NCBI GenBank assembly: GCA_030761205.1 | Contig: JAULJL010000004.1 | Coordinates: 21,673,172 to 21,737,171, forward strand | Length of the DNA stretch: 64,000 nucleotides | Source of the DNA: Fremontodendron californicum | Taxonomy: Eukaryota > Streptophyta > Magnoliopsida > Malvales > Malvaceae | Direction of reading: 5' to 3' | Part shown: positions 21,401-32,121 of the stretch, piece by piece | Position numbering within the stretch: the stretch's first letter is position 1 | Layout: each line of letters opens with the position of its first letter | Program-made: the position numbers and the translations under genes | Notes under the pieces: model-generated | Databases searched by the model: none | What the model was told of the DNA's origin: nothing | Seen by the model: only the letters and a program-made list of their open reading frames with translations

Positions 21401-22471
21401 GAAAAGATATTTTTTTCAAAACTTTGTCGGGTCTGTCGGGGAGTTCGGTAAAATATTTCGACGTATGCCATTTACGTAATTTCACACATGAAAATATATA
21501 CATGGAAAAAGATTTTTAATAATATTGTGTGCATATTCTATGTTCATATATATTTTGATTAATGTGCATATCCCACATTTATGTCATTTAATAATTGATG
21601 TTCATAATATTATCTTGATCATGCTATTTGATGGTTGATGTGCATATGACTTTCTTTTCAATGCCATGTCATGATTAAATGTATGCTATGTCATGATAGA
21701 ATATATGCCATGTCATAGTAATGTTTATGCCATGTCATTATAGATGATGTATTATGGGAATTATTTTCATATTTTAATAATGTTTGCAAATTCATATTCA
21801 TTTTTTAAATGAGTTTAAATGTATACAAAAATTGATGGTTTGCTAATAAAACGAGGTAATGTTCTCGAGCTAAAATAATTCATGAGTTCTTTGCTGGGTC
21901 TGTCGGGGAGGATATCATCAATTATCATTAACAACGGAACATCCTTTTCTAAAAAGGAGGATGATACGGATATTTTCAAAAATAAAGAAGATTTCATATT
22001 TTGTTTGGCCTGTCAGAGAATATGAAAAAATTTTGTGTTAATAAATTTCGGATCATTCTCAAATAATAAGATTGCTTTTAAAAGGAAATTATTTTTAAAT
22101 ACCAAAATTAAAATCAACTTTTATCGAGACTTAATGATAACACATGATTAATAAGGTACTGTTTTATATGGACGTTGTGGGGGTGTTAATACCTTCCCCA
22201 TGACGTAATCGATTCCTGAACCCGCACTATGATTTTCTCTAGTTTAACGTGGACCTGAAAATTGATATTTCGAAATATTTAATTAATTTTTGAAATATTT
22301 TATAAAATTCGGTTTTAATAGGTGACCGATTACACCTAGCCAAAAAAGATCGGTGGCTACTCCTGTTTCCCTTCGAGGTTTTCTAAAACATTCATATTAT
22401 TTACGAGGAACCTTAATTATCTTTTTCTTTTCCACATAACGTCATTTAACAATCGCGAAATCATTATGACA
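18491..22471 (+). mobile_element. Solo LTR (plus orientation) of a long-LTR, probably Tat/Ogre-like, gypsy family
   Basis: 3,981 bp from TGTAGACACCTAATTTTGTC to ATTATGACA, flanked by the perfect 5-bp duplication ATATG (18486-18490 and 22472-22476). It is the inverted counterpart of 38704-43756 and 45043-48729. The shared ends are clearest near the left terminus and near 22180-22370 (GGGGGTGTTAATACCTTCCCC, TAGCCAAAAAAGATCGGTGG). No internal region remains, so it is the product of LTR-LTR recombination. Purine-rich degenerate repeats fill 18680-19450. A duplicated segment of about 230 bp lies at 20150-20440. Confidence 0.88.
18631..18665 (+). promoter_or_regulatory. Cluster of four AGTCAA (W-box) motifs in U3
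   Basis: AGTCAA, the complement of the WRKY-binding core TTGACT, occurs at 18631, 18645, 18651 and 18660. The equivalent position in the two minus-strand LTRs also holds TTGACT runs (about 43566-43603 and 48541-48577). Conservation between diverged copies suggests a promoter role; stress induction through WRKY factors is inference. Confidence 0.6.
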
Positions 22472-22476
22472 ATATG

Positions 22477-22952
22477 GAATGAAAATAAATTAAATCCCTC
22501 CAGTCAAATATTGAATCTTGTGAAAATACAGGTTTATGAAAAGTATCTTCTAGCCTATACCTAAAACCTTTATGCCTTATCACTTGATGCATTTGATGTA
22601 CTTAGCTTGATGGTATAGCTTCATCACATGGTACATAATTATAGGCTAGGGTAGGGATTTTTTCAAAGTGATTTCTTGAATTTGCATCTCACCATCAAGA
22701 AATCAATTTAATTCTAAATGGTTATGACTAAATTTATCCCTATAGTTTTCACCAAATACATATATGTAAATTAATACATGTATCTTTATTTACATGTTTA
22801 ATGATACATGTATCGTTAATTAATTGAATGTGTACAATACATATATCTCAAGAATTATTTAACATATGAGCCACATTAAATTAATTCCGAGAAAGCTTGA
22901 AGTTTTTCTCAAAAAAGAAGAAAAAGTAAAATTTTGAGCTTTAACTTGCTAT
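22477..22952. other. Intergenic DNA between two elements
   Basis: No gene seen. Several near-palindromic TACATGTAT-type motifs lie at 22755-22840. Confidence 0.4.
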
Positions 22953-23054
22953 GCAAGTTGTCGGCTTTTTTATTACAATATAGCCAAAAAAAAAATTATC
23001 AAATTACCGTTACTTTTTGATTATTTCCCAAAATACGGACTTTTTTTTTCAGCT

Positions 23055-23157
23055 GGGAAATCGCCATCCCCCATGGCGATTTCCCTTGGTAATTTTAGCA
23101 AAATTTGCTAAAACCATGAAGGGAAATCGCCATGGGGGGTGGCGATTTCCCTTCATG
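23055..23157. repeat. Left hairpin array of the PMD transposon (two units)
   Basis: Two near-perfect palindromes, 23055-23085 and 23115-23157, with half-sites GGGAAATCGCCAT and ATGGCGATTTCCC and a 5-6-bp centre. The second unit extends outward as CATGAA...TTCATG. The spacer between them is TTGGTAATTTTAGC...CATGAAG. Confidence 0.92.
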
Positions 23158-23396
23158 TATATTTTTTTTTAATTAATAAAAAAAAATTATATTAATACAA
23201 TATTTTATTTTAATTTGATAAATTTATTTTTAAAAATTATAAATTAAATTAAAATATTTTTTTTATAATTTAAAAAAATTTAAAAATTCGTAAAATATAT
23301 TTTAGGTTTTTTTATAATTTAATATTTTGAATTTTTTTTTAAATTTTAAATTTCAAATGAAAAAAAATAAAAAAAAAATAAAAAAAAAATTCAAAG

Positions 23397-23468
23397 GGGC
23401 AACGGTCATATGACCGTTGCCCCCATCCCCATCCCCCTCCCCCCCACACCCCCCACCTTCTATAAATA
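23397..23468 (+). promoter_or_regulatory. Promoter: 26-bp palindrome with AACGG half-sites, then TATA box
   Basis: A perfect palindrome of half-site GGGCAACGGTCAT lies at 23397-23422. A TATAAATA box follows at 23461-23468, 129 bp before the ATG at 23597. The half-site contains AACGG, the core of the M-phase-specific activator (MSA) element bound by MYB3R factors. The second copy of the transposon has the same arrangement (35604-35652), although the rest of the upstream DNA differs. Confidence 0.75.
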
Positions 23469-23596
23469 CCCCCCTCCTCTTCTTCAAATTTTCATTCCTC
23501 TCATTCAAATTTTCATTTTCTTTCAAAATTTTTTCATTTTTCTACCAAAAAAAATTTCTTTCTACAAATTTTTTTTTTCTACAACAATATTTTGAA

Positions 23597-26500
23597 ATGG
23601 CTTCACTATTGAGGTTACAAGAAAATCACATCTCGGAGGTTATATTTAACGAGGTAAGTAAATTGTTATATTATTATTGTTTTTTATATTATTATTATTT
23701 TTTATATTATTATTGTTTTTTATATTATTATTGTTTTTTATATTATTATATTATTATTGTTTTTTATATTATTATTGTTTTTTATATTATTATTGTGTTA
23801 TATTATATTATATTATTATTGTGTTATATTATATTATTATTGTTTTTTATATTATTATTGTTTTATATTATATTATATTATTATTGTTTTATATATTATT
23901 ATTGTTTTATATTATATTATTATTGTTTTATATTATATTATTATTGTTTTTTATATTATTATTGTTTTATATTATATTATTATTGTTTTTTATATTATTA
24001 TTGTATTATATTATATTATTATTGTTTTTTATATTATTATTGTTTTATATTATATTATTATAGTTTTTTATATTATTATTGTTTTATATTATATTATATT
24101 ATTATTGTTTTATATATTATTATTGTTTTATATTATATTATATTATTATTGTTTTATATTATATTATTATTGTTTTTTATATTATTATTGTTTTATATTA
24201 TATTATTATTGTTTTTTATATTATTATTGTATTATATTATTTTATTATTGTTTTTTATATTATTATTGTTTTATATTATATTATTATAGTTTTTTATATT
24301 ATTATTGTTTTATATTATATTATATTATTATTCTTTATATTATATTATATTATTATTGTTTTTTTATATTATATTATTATTGTTTTTTATATTATATTAT
24401 TATTGTTTTTTTATACGAAATTATTGTTTTATATTATATTATTATTGTTTTATATTATATTATATTATTATTGTTTATATTATATTATATTATATTATAT
24501 TATTATTGTTTTATATTATATTATATTATTATTGTTTATATTATATTATATTATATTATTATTTTGTTATTTTATAGTTTTATTTATTACTTTTTAATTG
24601 TTATAGTTTTATAATATATTAATTTTTATTATTATAACAGGAAACTCGTCGCGTATTACGTTCGAGGAAATTTACATTGGAGGACCCGCATCCTTATATT
24701 ATCGACCACTTAAGAAGAGCCGGATTTTATCACGCAAGTCAAATTCGACGACTTGTGATACAACCCGATTTAATCTCTGCGTTGGTCGAACGATGGAGAC
24801 CCGAGACGCACACTTTTCATTTTCCATGTGGTGAATGCACGGTCAGTCTCGAAGATGTTGCGCTGCAACTTGGACTTCCGATCCATGGCGATGCAGTTAC
24901 AGGCGGAAGCCTGCTAGATTGGAATGAACTGTGTCAAGATCTATTGGGTGAGGTACCTCCAGAAGACGTCGTATCTGGCTCAACGGTGAGACTGACTTGG
25001 TTGAAAACGTTTCAAAATCTGCCATTACATGCAACCGAACAACAAATACAATATGCTGCTAGAGCATATATTTTACGTTTGATTGGAGGATTACTGATGC
25101 CTGACAAATCGAGCAGTCGGGTACATTTAATGTATCTTCCATTGCTACGTGATTTAGAGGAAGCAGCAAATTATAGTTGGGGTTCTGCGTGTTTGGCAGT
25201 TTTGTATAGAGAACTTTGCCGAGCTACAGTTCCAAAAAACCATGACATAGGTGGATGTCTAGTGCTTCTACAATCATGGGCTTGGTATCGGCTACCATTT
25301 CTTGCTCCGCGCGTGGATATTTCGGCTGTATACCCCCTTGCAAGCAGGTAATAATCTTTACTATTTTATTAATTTTGTACGAAATTGTATTTTTATAGGT
25401 CATTAAGATATTATATGCATTTTAATAGGTGGAGTAGGAGTACGGGTAGAGATTTTACAGAGACTCCGAGCGATCTTGCAAGTATAAGACTACGACTAGA
25501 TCGACTAGGATATGATAAGGTAAATATTTCGATTGTTACATTGAAGTTTTTTTTTTTTATTTAATCCTTATGAAACTAATAATTTGTAATAATTATTCGC
25601 AGTTTCTGTGGATGCCATATTCCTCGAGTGAAATTATGGCATGCCTCCCATCGGATGCCTACAATAATTTCAATATATGGAAAGCAAACACAGCATTGAT
25701 ATGCTTTTCATATGTAGAGTGGCACCAAACTGACCGGGTGTTGTGACAATTTCGGATGCAACAACCAATTCCTGCAGCCCCGATGAACCTTGATAAGCTT
25801 CACAAGGTCGACATGCGTGGTCGTAATGATGAATTCTGGCCTGCGAAGCATGAACGTTGGATCCAATGGTGGAACATACGTTTTGAACGAATTCCGACAG
25901 GTTACCCGATTGTTGGTAATAATTTCAACCCGTCTGCTGATTACATAAGATGGTATAGAAATGAAGGTCGGCCTTTAGTTTGTCCACCGTCGATGCACGA
26001 GGATGTTAGGAGTATGCCATTTACCGGACAAACTTCAGCTCCAGTCCCTCCTACACAGGATATGGATGCTCCTAGACCTCACCGACAACGTGGGCGAAGG
26101 CGTCAACCGACCTCATCGGAGTTCACAGCACCGAGGATGTCATTTGATCATCCTGAACCTGAACGGGATCATGGAGTACCATCCAGCCATCGTTATTCCG
26201 TAAGTCACCCCGGATATGACGTTGATGAGTGTTACCGACCATCACCGCCAAGAACGAGGTTAGATGACCAGCTCCCCGTCCTAAGTCCAAGTTCAGCATA
26301 TTTAACATCCATGTATCAGTTTGGAACCCCTTCGTCAGCATTTGATGCTACATCATTTATGGGTGCATCTAGTAGTCAGGTTCCCGTTATGGGTGAACTA
26401 GGTGTTGGCTCATCCAGCAGTGGGTTTCAAATTTTTGATACGGATGAAACGACTGATGACATACAACCGGAACCAGTGGCGGTTATAGCAAGAGGTCGTG

Positions 26501-26601
26501 GTGGACCGCGAATACGTGCCACTGACGAGGTTGAACGACGGGTGCAACCACCACGCACTAGAAGAACTCGACACTGTTGCTCTACACCACGCAATAATTA
26601 G
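23597..26601 (+). CDS. Plant mobile domain (PMD) protein, four exons, one nonsense codon
   Basis: Exons by GT-AG borders and by comparison with the second copy: 23597-23653, 24641-25347, 25429-25519, 25603-26601; 617 residues if read through. Exon 1 gives MASLLRLQENHISEVIF. Exon 2 has the PMD core: DPHPYIIDHLRRAGFYHASQ, ERWRPETHTFHFPCGE, VALQLGLPIHGDAVTG, YILRLIGGLLMPD, YLPLLRDL, LQSWAWYRLP. Exons 3 and 4 continue it (RLRLDRLGYD, WMPYSS, WHQTDRVL, EFWPAKHERWIQWW). The C-terminal 200 residues are proline/serine-rich with an arginine-rich end (RGRGGPRIRATDEVERRVQP). An in-frame TGA at 25744-25746 (residue 333) replaces the CGA found in the other copy, a CpG-to-TpG change. It is therefore probably a recent pseudogene of an otherwise intact reading frame. 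PMD host proteins (MAIN, MAIL) act in nuclear gene and transposon silencing; the role of a transposon-encoded PMD is not known to me. Confidence 0.88.
23654..24640 (+). repeat. Intron 1 filled by a TATTATTATTGTTTT minisatellite
   Basis: From 23667 to about 24595 the intron consists almost only of units built from TATTATTATTGTTTT and TATATTATATTATTATTG. The corresponding intron of the second copy (35826-36040) is about 215 bp and lacks the array. Long ORFs rich in I, Y, L and F across it are artefacts of the repeat. Confidence 0.93.
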
Positions 26602-27369
26602 AATAATTGTAATGTGTTTTAAATTTCTAATATAAATTTATATGTTTTGCATTTCATGTAATTTGTTCGGAAATTAATTGTTATATTTTATTTTAATTTA
26701 TATCTTAATGTTGTTATTTAATTTTAATATAATAATCCAAATTACATGATAAGTTGCTTTTCTTTTTTTCATTTTAATTTAATTTTCTTTTTAAATTATA
26801 ATAAGAAAAAAAAATTAATCAGAAATTAAATTAAATTTTTTTTATCAAATATCCAGTTTTAAACTGTAACAATCTATATTATTATTAAAAACAATGATTA
26901 AATTAATGTCACGAGTTAATCGAATACCAACTCAAAAAAACTAATCAAATTAAAAAAATTATTTTACGATACCAACTTAAAAATAACTTCTTTATTTAAA
27001 AAAGTGACTCGATAAATTTCTTTTAAAAAAAATTTATTTACATTTTACATCATTAAATTATTTTTGATATAAATTAAATTTTCTTTTTTATAATATTACA
27101 AAATTATAAAAAATAAAATTTTTGATATAAAAATTTTATTTTTTATATAATCTTCTTTTTAAATTTTAATAAGAAATATATTTTTATTTTTTATAAAATT
27201 GTAATAATAAATTAAATTACATTTTTAATATATATTTTAAAAAAATAAATAACCAAACCTATAAAAAAAATATTTTAATTTAATTTATAATTTTTAAAAA
27301 TAAATTTATCAAATTAAAATAAAATATTGTTTTAATATAATTTTTGTTTATTAATTAAAAAAAAATATA
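26602..27369. other. AT-rich 3' part of the PMD transposon
   Basis: Non-coding. 'aatttgtaatgtgttttaaatttctaatat' after the stop is the probable 3' UTR. From about 27265 the sequence is the inner part of the right TIR, complementary to about 23160-23270. Confidence 0.6.
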
Positions 27370-27541
27370 CATGAAGGGAAATCGCCACCCCCCATGGCGA
27401 TTTCCCTTCATGGTTTTAGCAAAATTGGCTAAAATTACCAAGGGAAATCGCCATGGGGGGTGGCGATTTCCCTTGGTGTTTTTTGCAAATTTGCAAAAAA
27501 ACACGCTGGGAAATCGCCATGGGGGATGGCGATTTCCCAGC
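27370..27541. repeat. Right hairpin array of the PMD transposon (three units)
   Basis: Three palindromes at 27370-27412, 27437-27477 and 27505-27541, all with the AAATCGCCA...TGGCGATTT core. Each is closed by a different outer stem (CATGAAGGG, ACCAAGGG, GCTGGG). The middle unit has no partner in the left arm, so arm lengths are unequal. Confidence 0.92.
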
Positions 27542-27839
27542 TGAAAAAAAAAAGTCCGTATTTTGGGAAATAATCAAAAAGTAACGGTAATTTGATAATT
27601 TTTTTTTTTTGGCTATATTGTAATAAAAAAGCCGCAAGTTGTCTATTGATAATTTAGCAATTTTTTTTTTATTTAAATAATAAAGGATTCGAATTTTGTT
27701 TTTTCAACAGAGAATCATGCATCACTAATTGAACCAAGTACTTAAGTGTAGATCCTTCGCAACTTTGATTTGATCAAAACCTTTTATTAAGTGGTAATAC
27801 TCATTATGTGTAGCACAATCTATATCTTATAACTATAAA

Positions 27840-27875
27840 TGAAAGTTATCCCTTCAATTGAAGGGATAACTTTCA
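27840..27875. other. 36-bp perfect palindrome
   Basis: Half-site TGAAAGTTATCCCTTCAA is followed immediately by its exact complement with no loop. It lies in AT-rich DNA between two transposons, with no gene nearby. The rest of 27644-28562 holds no gene. The stretch 27990-28310 has CGTGTCGTGTTCGTG-type repeats related in inverted orientation to 54200-55300. Confidence 0.8.
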
Positions 27876-28570
27876 ATTGATTCTGAATTGATCGCCAAGT
27901 GGAGATCAATTCTTTAATTTTTTTTTTTACATTTAAAAATATAAATATTCATTTTATGTTCATGTTAATTTTTTAATATTTTAATTATATTTTATGTATT
28001 ATGTATATAAATTTTGATACGTTAATAATTCGTATTATAGATTTCGATACATTCGTGTCGTGTTAGTGTTATTTTTTCGTGTTGTATTGTATTTTATTTT
28101 TTCGTGTCGTATCGTGTCCGAAATTGTCAGATCTAATTGCTATTAATCAAATAAATCACAATTTTGTGTCACGTTCATTTTATATAAATTTTGACACGTT
28201 TGTATATTCATGTCGTGATCATGTTATTTTTTCGTATCATATCATATTTTAGTTATTTTTTCATGTCATGTTCGTGTGTGATACTATTCAAAATAACTCT
28301 TAAGTTTTGTGTTACATGTCGTATAATGATTGATTCTCTTTTTTTTTTTTGAAAATAAGGTCATATTAATTTTTTTATGTTTATATTATTGAATAAAAAA
28401 TTATTGTATTGATAAATTATCGATAAAAATAAAAATATTGAATAATAATATGAGATGGATTGATGTAAATAAATTCTTTTTAAATCTTCCGGTCTTGAAG
28501 CAAAAGAAAAAAATATTATAATGATTAAATAGTAAAAAAAAACTATGTTAAATGATCTTATAGTTACGAG

Positions 28571-30688
28571 TAGACCTATCAATTGGGCGGGTCGGGTTGG
28601 GTTTGTGTTGGGTCATTTCGGGTTGGGTCAATTCGGGTCTTAAAAAAATCGGTCATTTCGGGTTCGGGTTATTTCGGGTTCAGGTTATTTTTGGCTCTGG
28701 TCATTTAGGGTTCGAGTTATCTTGGGTTCGGGTCATTTCGGATTCGGGTTATTCGGGTTTGACACTCGAGTTAATCCGATTCGGGTCATTCTGGTTCGGG
28801 TCATTTTCGGATTTGACACTCGGGTTATTTGGGTTTGAGTCATTTTGGTTTAGGTCATTTCGGGTTTGACACTCGGGTTATTTGAATTTAATTTATTAAT
28901 TTTTAAAATCGAATTAGATTGAATTTAAACAAATTATCTGATCGAATCAAATTTTATTAAAATTTTCTTAAAGATAAAAAAAAATTATATTTAAAAATAA
29001 ATAGGATATTATCGTGTATCTGAAATCATTAAATGAATCTATTTAGTTATTTGAAAAATATATAATTTTATGTTTGTTGAAATGTTACAACCTTGATAAG
29101 TAATCCTTAGTACTAAAAGTTTTACCAAGTGAACCAATCTTAGAAGTTTAAATAAGAAATAATTTTCTACTAAAATTAAATTAGATTTAAGAACTTTACA
29201 TAAAAGTTTAATTATCAAGTGTAATGAAATATAATAATAAATGCTTGTTCAAAATAAAAAATAATAATAAACGTTATGAAATTAAATTAGTTAATCATGC
29301 TAAATATTTTTAAATTTTAAACATAATGTATAAAATTAAATTAATAAATTTTTTATAATAAGCAAATGTGCAATTCTTAACATATTGAAGTACTTATATA
29401 TATAATATTTGTGTATAATGTATAAGTCTTATTAGAGGAGTGATCCACTTACATTAGTATAAAACTAAATTAGTTTACACACTTTCATAACTTTTTATGC
29501 GATTAATATTTTAACAATCCGACCATCATATTTTATGTTCTATTCACGTAGATCATGCATGTCGAGTTTTAAATAAATTAAAAATGTCTAACTATTTGTT
29601 CGATGTAAAAAAATTCTATTGTTAAATAAATATTGAAAAAGACAGTATTCTCGATCGATATGATAGAGATATCGGATCGTTTCGAAACTTTACGTGCACG
29701 ACGAGTACAATTATATTTCTAAATCCAATGGTCAATTTGTTAAAATATTAATTTATTATATATCACATGATAAAGCATTATTATAATGTATACAAAGCAT
29801 TATAATAAAACATATTTCAGTGATCTTTTTTATATGTATTTTAAATATATATAATACGCATTATCATTGAACTTTTAATTCAATGATAATGTACCCTTTT
29901 TTATTTTAAAATATTAGGATTCAAATTCTTTTTTCAAGTAAAAATTTTAGTTTTTTTTTTTCAATTAAATTGAGAGTGAATTACTTTAACTAGATCTGTT
30001 CACAGGTCGAACTATTCGTAAAAATTCAGATGTAATATTTTTTCAAGTTCAAACAAATATTTGTTTTTACTTCTAGACGTTGATTAAAGAATTCAATTCA
30101 ATTTTATTCCAAATAATATAATATAATTTAAAATTTTAATAACAATTCAAAAAATTTAAACTAATCACATGATAAAAAGATCATCATAATAGTATAATTA
30201 TAGATCTTGTACTATACTTGTATTGTACATGTATAGTTACTACACTATTTTACATATAGAGAAGAGAATAAATATAAGAATATGATCAATTTATACATAC
30301 CAAATGATAATTGCATATTTTATCACATTTTAAAATGATAATTACAAGTTATAAAATTAAAACAAATTAATAATTTGTGGTATAGGTATTATTTTTATTA
30401 AATTAATATTTTCAAAATAAAATTATACTTAATTTATATTCGGGTCATTTCAGGTTAATTGTTCGGGTCATTCTGGATTCGGGTCATTTCGGGTCCGGGT
30501 CATTTCGATTTCGGGTCATTTCGGGTTCGGGTCATTCTAGTTTCAGATCATTTCGAGTGCGTGTCATTTCGATTTCGAGTTGGTCGGTTTGGGTTGTTGA
30601 CTTTTTTTTGTCAAATCGGGTTGGGTTGGGTTTGGATTCTGGCGGGTTGGACGGATTTTTCGGATTCGGGTCAGAATTGACAGGTCTC
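28571..30688. mobile_element. hAT-like non-autonomous element, 2.1 kb
   Basis: Flanked by the perfect 8-bp duplication GTTACGAG (28563-28570 and 30689-30696). The ends are TAGACCTATCAATTG and CAATTGACAGGTCTC-complementary sequence, a short inverted repeat as in hAT elements. Both ends carry runs of TCGGGTCATTTCGGGTT (28600-28880 and 30430-30600), but in the same orientation on the two sides rather than inverted. The middle 1.5 kb is AT-rich and encodes nothing recognisable; no transposase. Confidence 0.82.
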
Positions 30689-31666
30689 GTTACGAGTTAT
30701 TGTATGATAGTTGTTAGATTTATATTTTATTACCTTTTTAATTTCTTAATATGAATACAAATGATGGATATCAATATAATCTAAATGAATTAAATTTTGA
30801 TATTCATCTTAATTTTTTTTACAAATAATGTACATATAACGAATTAGATTCGTGTATTCGTGTTGTATTTGTGTTATTTTATAGGGTTAATATATAAATT
30901 TGCCCCTGTACTTTAGGTCATTTCTCTGTTTGGTACCTGAAGATATTTTTTTTATCACTTTGGTACTCGAACTTTCATGTCGTCATTCACATTGACCCCT
31001 TTGTCCTAACACCGTTAGTTAATGACTGACTAGGCAAAAAACACCCAATTAAAGCTTGACACGTGGCAAAACTGCAAATCATTAGTGCTACATCATCATA
31101 AAAGAAAAATTCAAAAAAAAATTATAAAAATCAAAATAAAAAAACAGTTTTTTTTTTTAAATTAAAAAATTAAAACCTTTAAATCTTAATTTTTTAAAAA
31201 AAAAATTCTAGAAATTAAAAAATGACAAAAAATATTATAAAAAATCAAAAGATATATCTAAAAATTCAAAAAAAAAAGAAAATTAAAATAAAAAATAATT
31301 TTTTAAAATATAAAAAATTTTAAAAAATATATGAAAAATCGAAATTAAAAAAATGAAAATCTAAAATCTAAAAAAAAAAAAAAAAAACAAAGAGGTGAAA
31401 TCAGGAAGGAAAAGGGTAAAGGGAGAGGGAGAAGCGCCGCCGGCGCCGACTAGAGTGCAACAAGCTAATTCTACTAGAAATTGGGTCTAATTGGCTTGAA
31501 TGGATATCAATTTGAGATGGTTGAGCATTTTCCTGAAAGCATGTGTTAAGTAAAATTTGTTTGTTTCTAACTATAAAAAATTCACTGTTGTCTGGTTTTC
31601 TAACACCAAAGAGTATATACATTGTTCATAGTCCGCATTCTTATCTTTCTGGTTGAAATGCTGGAA

Positions 31667-32121
31667 ACAGTCTCTCCAAGCTTTGAAGAAGATATCTCAG
31701 GAACACCCAACTGCCTGTTTGCGAGCTGGTGCTCTCATGGCAGTGCTTTCATACTCGGATTTCTTCTCCACTGGGGTTCAGGTAATTAATTTGTGAAAAT
31801 TTTGAGTGTTAATGTTTTACGAAGAAATTTTTCTTGCTATTTAGAATCTATTTGAGTTGTTTCCTCTGTTTAATCCCATGTTCCAGCGAGTGGCACTATC
31901 TACTGCTGCAAATATGTGCAAGAAACTCCCTTCAGATGCAGCTGATTACGTAATGGAAGCTGTACCACTATTAACAAATCTTTTGCAGTATCACGATTCA
32001 AAGGTAACTTGAACATCAAATTAATGACCATTCTTTTGCTGTAAATTGCGTTTCTTCTTCATCTTGTACACTTTGTTATTTTTGTAGGTGCTGGAGCATG
32101 CTTCTGTTTGTTTGACCCGAA
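31667..32121 (+). pseudogene. UPL3-type E3 ubiquitin ligase fragment (ARM-repeat exons) inside a Pack-MULE
   Basis: Three exon pieces in order, with introns kept: about 31667-31781 (ISQEHPTACLRAGALMAV, SYSDFFSTGVQ), 31887-32003 (39 codons, RVALSTAANMCKKLPSDA... to LLQYHDSK) and 32088 to about 32121 (VLEHASVCLTR), where the match ends. Introns are GT-AG (gtaatt...ttccag, gtaact...tttgtag). This is the armadillo region of the HECT ligase UPL3/KAKTUS, a protein of about 1,900 residues that ubiquitinates nuclear targets. Only about 85 residues are present and no HECT domain, so no ligase can be made. Kept introns show capture from genomic DNA, the usual Pack-MULE way. The fragment could make transcripts matching the parent gene. 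The stretch 31450-31666 may be captured intron sequence. Confidence 0.87.

Larger units (their letters stand above)
22963..27633 (+). mobile_element. Complete PMD-encoding DNA transposon with hairpin ends (MULE-like)
   Basis: 4,671 bp, flanked by the perfect 10-bp duplication GCAAGTTGTC (22953-22962 and 27634-27643). The terminal inverted repeats start GGCTTTTTTATTACAATATA and extend about 300 bp on the left and about 370 bp on the right, including hairpin units. The single gene between them is a four-exon plant mobile domain (PMD) gene; I find no transposase (no MULE DDE or SWIM motifs, no other long ORF). TSD length and long TIRs fit the Mutator superfamily. PMD proteins are known from MULEs and gypsy elements of plants and as the host MAIN/MAIL proteins. 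The right TIR has three hairpin units, the left two. Confidence 0.92.

Noticed and set aside
23417..24614. Overlapping ORFs of 90-290 codons rich in Y, I, L and F
   Set aside because: They are translations of the TATTATTATTGTTTT minisatellite in intron 1 of the PMD gene; no start context or domain.
27416..27637. 73-codon minus-strand ORF with repeated GKSPSPMAIS phrases
   Set aside because: It is the translation of the terminal hairpin array of the PMD transposon.
28597..28869. 90-codon ORF rich in G, F and S (and similar at 30459-30754)
   Set aside because: They are translations of the subterminal TCGGGTCATTTCGGG repeats of the hAT-like element.
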